From Nanobdellati archaeon (GTDB lineage: Archaea > EX4484-52 > GLR71): a stretch of 48,506 nucleotides of DNA. This document shows, piece after piece, positions 24,491-33,353 of the stretch (positions are counted from its first letter, which is position 1; every line of letters starts with the position of its first letter). A program made the position numbers and the translations under genes. The notes beneath the pieces were generated by a model. It was given only the letters and a program-made list of their open reading frames with translations. It had not been told where the DNA came from and did not search any database. Location of the stretch: NCBI GenBank assembly GCA_019429125.1, contig JAHYJO010000012.1, positions 1 to 48,506 of the forward strand, written 5' to 3'.

Positions 24491-25381
24491 ATGTTTGAGT
24501 ATATTATTCTTTTAATTGCACTTGTAGGTACAGGTCTTGCGGGGTGGCAGGATTTCAAAACAACGGGTGTTGAAGATAAATATGCAGTGTTTATGGGTCT
24601 TGGCGGTATCTTTATCCATCTTATTAATTCATATATTACTGGTGTATGGTCTGGTTTTTATTACAGTTTGATTGTCGGTTTTACATTTTTAGTATTTGGG
24701 TATATTATGTATTATTCTCATCAGTGGGGTGAGGCTGATGTGCTCATATTGGGTGCTCTTGGGTTTCTTATACCTACATCTCTCTCAATATTTGCTAAAA
24801 GTCTTGCATTTCCTTATTATCCTGCATTATTTCTTGCAACAGTTTTTATAATTGGGGGAGTATATTCAATATTTTATAGTGTGGGTGTGGCTTTTAGGAC
24901 AAAAGATTTTTTCAAAAAGTTAACAGAGTGTCTGGTGTCTCATTCCTGGATTTTTTTGAATGTATCAGTCTTAATATTTATAATTTCTATTTTTTCATTA
25001 AGTTATGTAATAAATAATCTTAATGTCTATGTTGATTTGATTGCTAGGCAATTTCTGATTATATATATGTTTTTTGTAGCTGGGTTCGTACTTATTGCTT
25101 TTTCAAAAACTATAGATCAATTTGCATTCCGTAAACAAGTCAATACCTCTGATCTTATTGAGGGGGATGTGTTGGCAGAAAATATCATTTTTACTGATGA
25201 TAAATATTCAAAGAAGTTTAAGGGTAAGTTGTTTATTGGTCTTGAAGCGGAGGATATAAAATCAATAAGGCAAATAAAAGATAAAGTATGGGTTAAGCAA
25301 GGAATTCCTTTTGTTCCTGCATTTTTCTTTTCAGTAATATTTATGTGGCTTTTTGGGAATGTATTTACTTTTATGTTTTAA
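24491..25381 (+). CDS. Type IV prepilin peptidase, EppA/FlaK-like (A24 family)
   Basis: Membrane aspartyl protease that removes class III signal peptides from pilins. 296 residues, with about six hydrophobic segments in the first 200 residues. The two catalytic aspartates fall in GWQDFKTTG (D21) and the GxGD-like GEADVLIL (D83, with A replacing the second G). A cytosolic part (TSDLIEGDVLAENIIF) and a last membrane segment follow, as in archaeal members. The pilin with a matching QSATEY site is at 34.8 kb and the pilus motor at 36-40 kb. In Methanococcus, EppA handles QxSxEY pilins, so EppA-like function is the best guess. Confidence 0.85.
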   Translation: MFEYIILLIALVGTGLAGWQDFKTTGVEDKYAVFMGLGGIFIHLINSYITGVWSGFYYSLIVGFTFLVFGYIMYYSHQWGEADVLILGALGFLIPTSLSIFAKSLAFPYYPALFLATVFIIGGVYSIFYSVGVAFRTKDFFKKLTECLVSHSWIFLNVSVLIFIISIFSLSYVINNLNVYVDLIARQFLIIYMFFVAGFVLIAFSKTIDQFAFRKQVNTSDLIEGDVLAENIIFTDDKYSKKFKGKLFIGLEAEDIKSIRQIKDKVWVKQGIPFVPAFFFSVIFMWLFGNVFTFMF

Positions 25382-25430
25382 AAATATATTACTTTTTTTA
25401 TATGTTGTTGTCATTATTGTTGTAGGTGTT

Positions 25431-27401
25431 TTATTCAAGGATTAGTGGTGTGCAACTTTCTGTCTGTCCTGAGTGTTCTATCCTGTTAAGACGTTCATTA
25501 AGCATCTGTATTTCATTAGACAGTATTTTATTTTCATTTTTCAATAATGTGATTATGTTTAGTATTTCTTTTGTGGTTTCATTTGAGACTTGTTCTGTTT
25601 TTGTTTTGAAAATTGTATTGTCCAAGTTATCAATTTTTGCTTTTATTACTTTGTTGATTTTTGTCTGAATTTCGTTAAGTGTTTTTGTTTCATTTTTTAT
25701 TTTTTCAAAACTGGAATTGTTTATTTCAGATATTTCATCTTTTAGGTGAACCATGCTCATTTTTATTTTATTATCGGTCTTTATTTGCCATTGGTTTATT
25801 TCTGCCGTCATTGTATCTCTTGTTTTTTGTATGTCTTGGTTATATTCTATTGTTTTGTTTTTATCTAGTTTATCTATGGTATTGACATATTCTTCAAATT
25901 TCTTGATATTATTTAGGCCTTTTATTATATTTTCACTTAATATGATGTTCTTTTTTTCTGTTTGGTCTTGCCATTCTTTTATTTCTGTTTTTAATATTTC
26001 TTGTGTATTCAAAAGGTTTTCGTAATTTTTTGTTTCTTTTTTGCCTAATCCGTTTAGTCTATTTTCAATTTTTAGTTCATAATTTTTTATGTTTGTTTCA
26101 ATATTGTTTATATTATCAGTATTTTCTTTTTTAATTAATTTTATTTCTTCTTCAATTTTTGTTTTAAGTTTATCGATGTCTTTTATTTTTTCAATATCAT
26201 CTATTTTTGCTTTGAATATATTATTTATTTTTGTCTGTAAGTTTTCACGCTCTTCTATTTTTTTAATCGTTTTTAATTGTTCTATCAATTCTGAATTTAT
26301 CTTTTGGATTTCAACATCTATGTTTTCATTTGGATGTATCTTGTTTGTTTTTGTGTTTTCAAGCAGTAGCTTTACTGCATCCATTGCATCTGATATCTTT
26401 TGGTTGGTATTTGTTTTTTCAGTTTCTATATCATTTAATAATTTTGTTATTGTGGTGTTTAATTCTGTTATTTTTGTGTTAATATTGTTTATTGTATTAT
26501 TGTGCAGATCTTGTATGTCTGTATTTATAGGATCTTTTTGCTGTGATTGTCCATTTTGTTTAATGGTCATTATTTTTGTTTCTAGTTGTTCAGAAAGTTT
26601 GTCTATTTGAGATTCTATTTTTATATTCATATTTTTTTTAAGTTCTTCAATACAAATTTCATTTGTTCTGGTTTTTAGTTCAAGTTGTTTTGAAAGTTCT
26701 TGCATATTTTTGATTATGTTTAATATGCCCAAATATTTGTTTTCGTTCTTTCCGATTTCGTGGTCTATATTTTTTATGTATTTAATCTCATCTATCAATG
26801 TTTCTATTTTTTTGTCATATATGTCTATTTCTTCACGTACACCACTTATTAGTTCTGCAAAGTCACTATTTACTTTTTCAAATTCTGCATGGATAATCTT
26901 AAACTCTTTTTCACCAATAGGGTTTGTTTTTTCGATATCATTAATCTTTTCTTTTATTTTTGAAAGTTCATCTAGGACTATTACAAGATCTGAATTGTTT
27001 TGTGTGTTTGTGTCATTTTGTTTTGTGTTTTTTATTTTTTCATCAAATATTTTTAAAGCATTTGACATGAGGTCTATCTTGTGATTGAATACTTCAAGTT
27101 TATCAGAAATATCTTTTGTGCATTCTTTGTTTTCTATTAGTTCTAATCGGTCTGCAAGCGTTAAGTCCTCAAGAGTTCGTAATGTCTCTTTTGCATTCTT
27201 TATGTCTTTTAGTGCATCTATATCTTTTATATTTTGTATGATGTCTATGTTTTTTTCAATCTTGTTGAATACATCTTCAAGAGTCAATATTTTTTTTTCA
27301 AGATCTAATTCTACTATTTTTCGTCTGTTCTTGAACTCTTTAAATTCTAATATCAGATTATCTATCTTTTTATCTTCTGAAGAATCCGTTTTTTGAAACA
27401 T
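25431..27401 (-). CDS. Long coiled-coil protein of unknown function
   Basis: 656 residues from the preferred ATG 27401 (GGTGG lies just before it; the track starts 4 codons upstream at GTG). Nearly the whole chain is Lys/Glu/Ile/Asn-rich helix with heptad patterns, no globular domain, no membrane segment and no ATPase motif. A phrase like LNEIQTKINKVIKAKIDNLD near the C-terminus echoes LQTKINNIFKAKIDDIEKIK in the middle, pointing to internal duplication. It could be a scaffold or a cytoskeleton-like filament. Homology searches will give misleading SMC/myosin hits from composition. Confidence 0.65.
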   Translation of the reverse strand: MFQKTDSSEDKKIDNLILEFKEFKNRRKIVELDLEKKILTLEDVFNKIEKNIDIIQNIKDIDALKDIKNAKETLRTLEDLTLADRLELIENKECTKDISDKLEVFNHKIDLMSNALKIFDEKIKNTKQNDTNTQNNSDLVIVLDELSKIKEKINDIEKTNPIGEKEFKIIHAEFEKVNSDFAELISGVREEIDIYDKKIETLIDEIKYIKNIDHEIGKNENKYLGILNIIKNMQELSKQLELKTRTNEICIEELKKNMNIKIESQIDKLSEQLETKIMTIKQNGQSQQKDPINTDIQDLHNNTINNINTKITELNTTITKLLNDIETEKTNTNQKISDAMDAVKLLLENTKTNKIHPNENIDVEIQKINSELIEQLKTIKKIEERENLQTKINNIFKAKIDDIEKIKDIDKLKTKIEEEIKLIKKENTDNINNIETNIKNYELKIENRLNGLGKKETKNYENLLNTQEILKTEIKEWQDQTEKKNIILSENIIKGLNNIKKFEEYVNTIDKLDKNKTIEYNQDIQKTRDTMTAEINQWQIKTDNKIKMSMVHLKDEISEINNSSFEKIKNETKTLNEIQTKINKVIKAKIDNLDNTIFKTKTEQVSNETTKEILNIITLLKNENKILSNEIQMLNERLNRIEHSGQTESCTPLILE

Positions 27402-27468
27402 ATATTTTACCACCAGATTTATAAAAGTGATGTAATCGATTGTATCTGTATTTAATTGTTCTTTTCTG

Positions 27469-28083
27469 TTATATATATCTTTTGTTGAATGCTATGTTTT
27501 CAAGCCAAAAAAGCCAGATTGCAAGTACTAAAATTATGAGTCCTCCTTGCCATAATATGTTGTGTGTGATGTCAAATATCTCAAGTCCTTTAAGGTATGT
27601 CAAGTGAAAAGTTGTTGCAAGGCGAAAAATATTTCCAATAAATATTGCAAATATTCCAATAATGATACCTAATGCTCGTGCTTTTATTGTTGAGTGTCTT
27701 GTTGCTAGAATTAGTGAGAATAATGTAAGGAATGATTTCCAGCCACTGCAATCTTTTATTATGTCTGCTATAAGTGTTCCTGTTGCAGTTGTTATTATAA
27801 ATGTGTTATCTATCTGGAAAAAATCAGTGCCTAATGTTGAAAGAAGTTTTGATGTAAAATAACTTGTGATTGTAATTATATGATGAAAATCATATCCAGT
27901 CCATATGATTAGATGTAAGGGAATTGCGAGGACGCAGAACCTGATAAGGAATATAAGGGTGTCCCACATCTTAAATTGAGAATGGGTGAATTTTTTTGTC
28001 GTCTTTTTTTCAAATTTATTCCATTTAGAGATAAGGATGTTCTTATTTTTATTTACTTTTATATTTTGTAATCTGTGTGTCAC
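27469..28083 (-). CDS. Archaeosortase/exosortase family protein
   Basis: Integral membrane transpeptidase-like enzyme that recognises C-terminal sorting signals of secreted proteins and attaches them to a lipid. 204 residues with about five hydrophobic segments after a basic N-terminal tail. The family triad is visible: C112 in KDCSGWKSFLTLF, R154 in GNIFRLATTFH and H174 in ITHNILWQGG. It lies between the coiled-coil gene and the small zinc-ribbon gene. No substrate with a complete C-terminal signal is seen in the window; the truncated Gly-rich secreted protein at the right edge is one possible client. Confidence 0.85.
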   Translation of the reverse strand: MTHRLQNIKVNKNKNILISKWNKFEKKTTKKFTHSQFKMWDTLIFLIRFCVLAIPLHLIIWTGYDFHHIITITSYFTSKLLSTLGTDFFQIDNTFIITTATGTLIADIIKDCSGWKSFLTLFSLILATRHSTIKARALGIIIGIFAIFIGNIFRLATTFHLTYLKGLEIFDITHNILWQGGLIILVLAIWLFWLENIAFNKRYI

Positions 28084-28107
28084 TTTAACACCTTGATTTT
28101 TTGGTCT

Positions 28108-28266
28108 TTAAGATGCAACATACATAGGTTCGTCATGGCACATAGGTGGATTGAATAATGTATCACAGGTGCCGCATTTTACTCCTTTTTCGTGTTTTTC
28201 AATCTTGTGGCTTTTATCATGATCAATATCAATCTCATTTTCACATTTTTTGCATTTCCATTTCAT
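28108..28266 (-). CDS. Small zinc-ribbon-like protein
   Basis: Not in the ORF track: 52 residues beginning MKWKCKKCENEIDIDHDKSH and continuing with CGTCDTLFNPPMCHDEPM. The CxxC pairs (C5/C8 and C31/C34) plus extra Cys/His suggest a zinc-binding treble or ribbon. GTGAT lies just before the ATG. It is located between hef and the archaeosortase gene, same direction. Confidence 0.65.
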   Translation of the reverse strand: MKWKCKKCENEIDIDHDKSHKIEKHEKGVKCGTCDTLFNPPMCHDEPMYVAS

Positions 28267-28317
28267 GGTATCACAATAATATTTTTGGATGTATTTTTAT
28301 TTAAAGTTTTCGGTTTT

Positions 28318-30573
28318 TTAAATGTATCTGTCGTTATAATCCATATCAATAATTTCTTTTATTTTTTTTGCTTTTTCTTTCCCTAGACCTTCAATTTCCT
28401 CTAATGTCTTCTCTTTGCAGTTTACGAATTTTTTTATTGTCCCGAATCGTTCAAGGATGCGTTGGCTTAGTTTTATGTTGATGTCTGGGAATCCTGAAAT
28501 TATGTATTCTTGTTTCTCTTTTGTTGTTTTTGTGCGCTTTGTGCCTCTCAATGATATGTCTCTTTTTTCTCCCTGTTCGCGTCTTGCAAGAGCTATTATC
28601 ATATCTTTTGTGTCGTCAAGGTCTCGTGTTGATACGATTGGGATACCGAAGTCACAGGCAATGGATGCGAGTGCACCCCTTATTGCATTGGGGTGTATGT
28701 TTCTTATACCATACAGGTTTTTTCCTTCAAGGATGAGTATCGGGCGTTCAAAGGTGTCTTTTAGTTCTGTCATCTGCTTAAAAAGGCGCTGATCAATTAT
28801 TGATTGCAAGAAATCACCAACTTCCTTTCTTTCTATGCCTACTCTATCAGAAATGATTATGTCTCCTACTGCTAGTTGTTTAGATATGGTTTCAATGTCA
28901 TTTGTTTCGGTCAGTTTCTTTATCAATTTGGGTTCGCGGTGGTCAACATATATCTTTATATTATTGTTTTTTTCTTTTTTAAAGTTTTTAAGTGATTTTT
29001 GTTCTTGTGAAGTCTGTTCATTAGGGTTTTTGTGTCTCTTTAGTTCAACGCCTGTGTTGTTGAAGCTTTTTTTAAGGCTATCAATGACTATTTTCATCTT
29101 TTTTTCTTTGTGGCGCGTACTCCAGTAGTAAGATTCATCAATTGTTCCTTTAGTCATAAGTATATGCACTATACCTTCTTTTTCTCTTCCTGTCCGCCCA
29201 CGTCTCTGTATGGTTCTTATTTCTGATGGTATTGGCTCATAAAAAATCACGGTGTCAACTTTTGGTATGTCAAGACCTTCTTCTGCTACTGATGTAGCTA
29301 CAAGGACGTTGTATGTGCCATTCCTGAACTTGTCAAGTGTCTCTTTTTGTTTTTTTTGGGTGTTGCCTTTTCGTTGCCCTATGAATTTTACTGCTTTTAA
29401 TGTCTTTTCATCTGCGAGTTCTTTGATTATCAAGTCGACTGTGCTTATATAATGAGCAAATAGTATGGTTTTCTTTCCATTTCTTACACTCTCTTTTGCA
29501 AGTTCTTTTGCTTTTATGAGCTTTGGATGTTTCGTGTCTTTTGAGGCTAGATATGTGGTAAGGATTGATGCCTGTTTGACATCGTTATCTGAGAGAAGTG
29601 TCATTGATGCTTTTGTATTGTCTTTTTTAAGTTTTTCAATATATGTTTCAAGTTGGGGGATGCCTTGTGTTTGGATAAGCTCTATTGCATGATTAAGCTT
29701 TATGCAGGCGGCAACGTCTGAGATTGCTTTGAAGAATATAGGGTCTTGTTTTTGTATGGCTAAATCTCTCATTTTTCCCGACAGTTCAAGAAGTTCTCTT
29801 TTTGATGGCTGTGTATCTTTTAAGATGTTCATTGATATGAGAAATTTTATCTTTTTGGTCTTTGCTGTCTCAAGGAGTGTGCTTATCTTTTTTAATTCCT
29901 CTGGAAAAGGTATTTGTACCCAATTTATTTTTGTTTCTTTGATATAGGGTTTTACGTCCCAGTCGTTCTCGTCTCGTATCTCTACATTTTCACAGTATAA
30001 GTTGCCACAGATGGCGCCTATCTTTTCTTTTGTCCCGCCAGGGCTTGCTGTTAGGCCTAAGATTAATTGTTCTTTTTGAGGGGTGTCGATGTATCTTTTT
30101 GCAATAAATGTGTATGCGTAGTCGCCGGAGGTCCTGTGTGCCTCATCAAAGACTATTATTGAATATTGAGAGAGGTCTATCCTATTATTTATTATGTCAT
30201 TTTCAATCACTTGAGGTGTTGCAAAAATGATTCTTGAATCCTTGTAGATGTCTTCTCTTTTTTTTGGCGAGACTTTGCCCGTCAGTATCTCAAATGCACC
30301 GATGGCATCTGTCTTGGTATCCATGACATCTGTAAAACTTTTCAGGTGCTGTTCAACAAGAGGTTTTGTGGGAGCCATTATGAGGGCTTTTTTTTCTTTG
30401 TATTTTCCCAGTCTGTGCGCTACAATACCTATTGCTATTATTGTCTTTCCAATTCCTGTCGGCAATATGACAAGTGAGTTCTTTTTTGAGCAGCTGGCTA
30501 TTATGTTCTCTTGATATTTACGTCTCTGTATGGTATCTTTTTTTAGGAGTGGGTGATTGAGGTATTCGGTCAT
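28318..30573 (-). CDS. hef: Hef-type helicase-nuclease (XPF/FANCM family)
   Basis: Archaeal fork-repair enzyme that unwinds and cuts stalled or branched DNA. 751 residues. The N-terminal SF2 helicase has PTGIGKT (38-44), DEAH (143-146), LGLTASPGG and the motif VI block QRRGRTGRE. The XPF-type nuclease follows from about 540 with YVDHREPKLI and VGIERKEVGDFLQSI (ERKxxxD). Tandem helix-hairpin-helix motifs close the protein (FGTIKKFV, IEGLGKEKAKKIKEI). Both halves appear intact. A PCNA-binding peptide is not obvious. It diverges from tmk. Confidence 0.95.
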   Translation of the reverse strand: MTEYLNHPLLKKDTIQRRKYQENIIASCSKKNSLVILPTGIGKTIIAIGIVAHRLGKYKEKKALIMAPTKPLVEQHLKSFTDVMDTKTDAIGAFEILTGKVSPKKREDIYKDSRIIFATPQVIENDIINNRIDLSQYSIIVFDEAHRTSGDYAYTFIAKRYIDTPQKEQLILGLTASPGGTKEKIGAICGNLYCENVEIRDENDWDVKPYIKETKINWVQIPFPEELKKISTLLETAKTKKIKFLISMNILKDTQPSKRELLELSGKMRDLAIQKQDPIFFKAISDVAACIKLNHAIELIQTQGIPQLETYIEKLKKDNTKASMTLLSDNDVKQASILTTYLASKDTKHPKLIKAKELAKESVRNGKKTILFAHYISTVDLIIKELADEKTLKAVKFIGQRKGNTQKKQKETLDKFRNGTYNVLVATSVAEEGLDIPKVDTVIFYEPIPSEIRTIQRRGRTGREKEGIVHILMTKGTIDESYYWSTRHKEKKMKIVIDSLKKSFNNTGVELKRHKNPNEQTSQEQKSLKNFKKEKNNNIKIYVDHREPKLIKKLTETNDIETISKQLAVGDIIISDRVGIERKEVGDFLQSIIDQRLFKQMTELKDTFERPILILEGKNLYGIRNIHPNAIRGALASIACDFGIPIVSTRDLDDTKDMIIALARREQGEKRDISLRGTKRTKTTKEKQEYIISGFPDINIKLSQRILERFGTIKKFVNCKEKTLEEIEGLGKEKAKKIKEIIDMDYNDRYI

Positions 30574-30722
30574 GTTGTATCTTTGGTCGAAAAGGAATAA
30601 AAGAATGTGTATAATATGAATATTTAAGCTAGCAATTAAGTTCTGAAAAGTAGAGTATCTGTTCTATATATTGCATGTTCAAAAAGCTATTAAATATAGG
30701 TGTACAATTAATCTTTGATAAT

Positions 30723-31328
30723 ATGGTTGAAAATGGTATGTTTGTTGTTTTTGAAGGGCTTGATGGGAGTGGGTCATCTACACAGGTTGCGCTTTTAAAG
30801 AAAGCTTTGGGTGATTTAGGGCATAAGGTGCACATCACAAAAGAGCCGACAAATAATATAATTGGAGGTCTTATTCGCGGTCAGTTGACTAAGGATTGGA
30901 AGACGGGACCTGAATGTCTTCAGCTTCTTTTTGCGGCGGATCGTGCGCATCATCTTGAAAGGGAAATTATGCCTGCAATAAATCAAGGGAATATTGTGGT
31001 TTCGGATAGGTATTTTTTCTCAACTATGGCTTTTGGTGGTATTGATATTGATATAGACTGGCTCAAGAAAATAAATGAGCGGTTTTTAGTTCCAGATTTA
31101 ACATTTTTTATTAAGGTGCCAGCAAGTGAGTGTGTGAGGAGAATATCTGCGTCACGGTTTGAGCTTGAATTGTTTGAAGAAGAGAAGAAACTTGAACAGG
31201 TTTGGGTAAATTATGAGACGCTTGCAGGTGAATTTGATAATGTGTATGTGGTTGATGGCACTCAATCTGTTGAGGGTGTGCATGAAGATATAATGGCGAT
31301 TGTTATTAGTAATCTGAAAAGGGATTGA
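30723..31328 (+). CDS. tmk: Thymidylate kinase
   Basis: Phosphorylates dTMP to dTDP. P-loop FEGLDGSGSSTQ, DRY-type motif VVSDRYFFSTMAF, and the LID region follow family order. The track start at 30675 adds MFKKLLNIGVQLIFDN, which is not family-like; MVENGMFVVFEG (30723) or the second Met (30738) is more likely. From 30723 it is 201 residues, typical. The P-loop has Ser-Ser where many enzymes have Lys-Ser/Thr (GSGSST rather than GxGKST); that variant is known in some archaeal and eukaryal-like kinases, so activity is still likely. Confidence 0.88.
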   Translation: MVENGMFVVFEGLDGSGSSTQVALLKKALGDLGHKVHITKEPTNNIIGGLIRGQLTKDWKTGPECLQLLFAADRAHHLEREIMPAINQGNIVVSDRYFFSTMAFGGIDIDIDWLKKINERFLVPDLTFFIKVPASECVRRISASRFELELFEEEKKLEQVWVNYETLAGEFDNVYVVDGTQSVEGVHEDIMAIVISNLKRD

Positions 31329-31343
31329 TTTTTTTATTTTTTT
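31329..31343 (+). terminator. T-tract terminator after tmk
   Basis: TTTTTTTATTTTTTT immediately follows the tmk stop codon. Confidence 0.55.
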
Positions 31344-31396
31344 AAGAATTTTTGGATAAGGTTTATATTCAGGAGAAATTGTTTATAGTTCGGCAT

Positions 31397-31525
31397 TTAT
31401 TTTTTAACTTCTGTTTCAAGTTCTTCTATATCTTTTTTAGTTATTTTATTCAATATCCCTATACTTAACAGAATCAGTATTAAGGGGCTTATAGTGATTA
31501 GTAATAGATATATTGAGTCTTGCAT
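31397..31525 (-). CDS. Small single-span membrane protein
   Basis: Not in the ORF track: 42 residues, beginning MQDSIYLLLITISPLILILL and followed by SIGILNKITKKDIEELETEV. One membrane helix then a charged cytoplasmic tail. It lies 29 bp downstream of the HerA-like gene in the same direction and could be co-transcribed. Function unknown; moderate support because the ORF is short. Confidence 0.5.
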   Translation of the reverse strand: MQDSIYLLLITISPLILILLSIGILNKITKKDIEELETEVKK

Positions 31526-31554
31526 AAAGTCTCATCTTTCAATGTTTAATTGTC

Positions 31555-32823
31555 TCAATCTTTTATTGCAATCGGGCTTCCACCTGCATGCCAACTCATA
31601 CGGGGGCGCATCCGTATAGGATATAACCTTTCGGAGTTGTCATCAAGAATTATGGCTGCACCTTTGATTCGTGGTAGGTTGTCGAAATAGTCTGAGATGC
31701 CATATTTCAAATAGGATTGCATGATCTGGCTTAAGGAATCTATATCTTTTGAACTTGTCAGTCTGTGCGATATCACAAGGTCACACTGGCTTATTGCTTC
31801 CTGATGCAATTTGTTTGGCATCTGTGTGGCAAGAAGAAGTGAGACACCTGGTTCTCTTCCAATTTTTACCCATTGCAAAAGAGGTAGTGATGCTGCAGTC
31901 ATGCCTTCTCGGGGCAGGAACTGATGTGCCTCGTCAATCATCATCCATGTAATCGGCATGTGTCCACCTTTGCTTGTTCCTTCCATATCTTCGGATTCTT
32001 CCATACGTCTTGCTTTTATCCTTGCATCAAGGATGTGTCTTCCAATAAGTCCCACAACAAGACTTTTGACGCTCCATCCGCCTGATGCCTGGCTGAAATG
32101 GCTTACGTCAAGTATGGTTGTCTCTCCTGCTTTTATTATGTCATGTATTGATGACCCTTCCTTATCAAATATTCCCCATTCCTCAGCCACTTTATATCTG
32201 TTTATCAGGCCTTCTTTTGCGTTAGGGCTAGCGTCATCATTTTTTATCTCTTTTATTATGTCTTCAATTGAATAGTCGGTCTTGTCTTTCATCTGTCTCA
32301 TGGTCTTTTGGAGGAGTATTCCTATTTCGCTGTCAAGTTCAAGGTTGAAACTCAACGCCCAATCATCAGTGTTTAAGCTTGAGGGTTTCATTGAGAATGT
32401 GGAATCAAAAGGTATAGAATCATCATTGTATATTTTTGTGAGACCTTTAGGCACCATCACGTTGACATCAAAACCTTTTGGTTTCAGGTTCCATTCCGCG
32501 AGGAGCTCTGTATCTTTTTCGTTAGGCATCTTCATACTCCAATAGATACCCATTGTGTCTATTACAATTACTCCTATGTTTTTTTTGATGTCTTGTGGCA
32601 AAAGCATCATCTCTTCTACAATGCTACCCATTGAATATGATTTTCCTTGGCCTCTTTTACCGAAAAGTCCAATTATGTGCGGTCGGGCGAGGTCTATATT
32701 GACTGGTGTTGTGACGTGTGCTTCATTTTTTAAGCCTACAATGTGTTTGGCTATATAGCCTGTGCCGCGCATGCCATATTTTTTTTCATCTGAAAGGTCA
32801 CGCCCTATAAGTATCTCATGCAT
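31555..32823 (-). CDS. HerA/FtsK-superfamily ATPase
   Basis: 422 residues with Walker A GKRGQGKS (55-62), Walker B WMMIDEAHQFLPRE and a sensor-like SLLLATQMPNKLH segment. A HAS-barrel-like N-terminal part (MHEILIGRDLSDEKKYG) precedes the ATPase. HerA-type proteins form hexameric DNA pumps; the best known acts with NurA in end resection. No NurA or Mre11/Rad50 gene lies nearby, so a different role (DNA translocation or conjugation-like) cannot be excluded. In bacteria the related FtsK pumps DNA at dif; here that link is only a hypothesis prompted by the xerA locus. Confidence 0.88.
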   Translation of the reverse strand: MHEILIGRDLSDEKKYGMRGTGYIAKHIVGLKNEAHVTTPVNIDLARPHIIGLFGKRGQGKSYSMGSIVEEMMLLPQDIKKNIGVIVIDTMGIYWSMKMPNEKDTELLAEWNLKPKGFDVNVMVPKGLTKIYNDDSIPFDSTFSMKPSSLNTDDWALSFNLELDSEIGILLQKTMRQMKDKTDYSIEDIIKEIKNDDASPNAKEGLINRYKVAEEWGIFDKEGSSIHDIIKAGETTILDVSHFSQASGGWSVKSLVVGLIGRHILDARIKARRMEESEDMEGTSKGGHMPITWMMIDEAHQFLPREGMTAASLPLLQWVKIGREPGVSLLLATQMPNKLHQEAISQCDLVISHRLTSSKDIDSLSQIMQSYLKYGISDYFDNLPRIKGAAIILDDNSERLYPIRMRPRMSWHAGGSPIAIKD

Positions 32824-32952
32824 ATAGATTATTTGGTCTTATTTAATATATATGTTTGATTTAGTCATGTTTTATTTTTTTTGTTGTTATGTCAATTATT
32901 ATAAAGTTTAGATTAGTTATATTATAGAAATGTTTTTGAGGTGTTGTAGTAA

Positions 32953-33123
32953 ATGTGTTTAGATGTGGTCTATAATCCTGCCGTATTGATAGAAACGTAT
33001 AGGTCTTGTTATAATTTAAAAGTTAATGTTGATAAAATTTATAGACCTGTTTCAGATTTGTTGAATTGTTGTGATAAAGGGTTTTGTGGAACTGATAAAT
33101 GTGGTGGTACCTGTAAGGATTGA
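32953..33123 (+). CDS. Small cysteine-rich protein
   Basis: Not in the ORF track: 56 residues beginning MCLDVVYNPAVLIETYRSCY with a Cys-rich end (LNCCDKGFCGTDKCGGTCKD). Six of its eight cysteines fall in the last 18 residues, which suggests metal binding (Zn or Fe-S). GAGGTG lies 9 bp before the ATG. It is the first of three small rightward genes. Confidence 0.6.
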   Translation: MCLDVVYNPAVLIETYRSCYNLKVNVDKIYRPVSDLLNCCDKGFCGTDKCGGTCKD

Positions 33124-33165
33124 GTATTGATAAATATTTTAAAGTTATTTAGTTATATTAATTGT

Positions 33166-33351
33166 ATGATCTCAAAGATTCAGAAGCTTATTGAAAATGA
33201 AGAGGCTATGGGAAATATTATAAAATTGTTAGGTACTCATGACCTTGAATCAGATATTGAATTTGATAATCATGAGATTGTGATTGAAGGCGTTTCTTTG
33301 ACTTTAAATGGTAAGATAAATGTCAAGATACGGCATAACAAGGGTGATTGA
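33166..33351 (+). CDS. Small hypothetical protein
   Basis: 61 residues from ATG 33166 (MISKIQKLIENEEAMGNIIK...). The track starts at a TTG 13 codons earlier. The sequence looks like a helical hairpin followed by beta-strands (DNHEIVIEGVSLTLNGKINV). The next gene's ATG lies 3 bp after this stop codon, so the two are coupled. Function unknown. Confidence 0.5.
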   Translation: MISKIQKLIENEEAMGNIIKLLGTHDLESDIEFDNHEIVIEGVSLTLNGKINVKIRHNKGD

Positions 33352-33353
33352 AG

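Noticed and set aside
25426-27396. Many plus-strand ORFs opposite the coiled-coil gene
   Set aside because: Low-complexity Phe/Ser/Ile antisense translation of Lys/Glu/Asn codons; no start signals.
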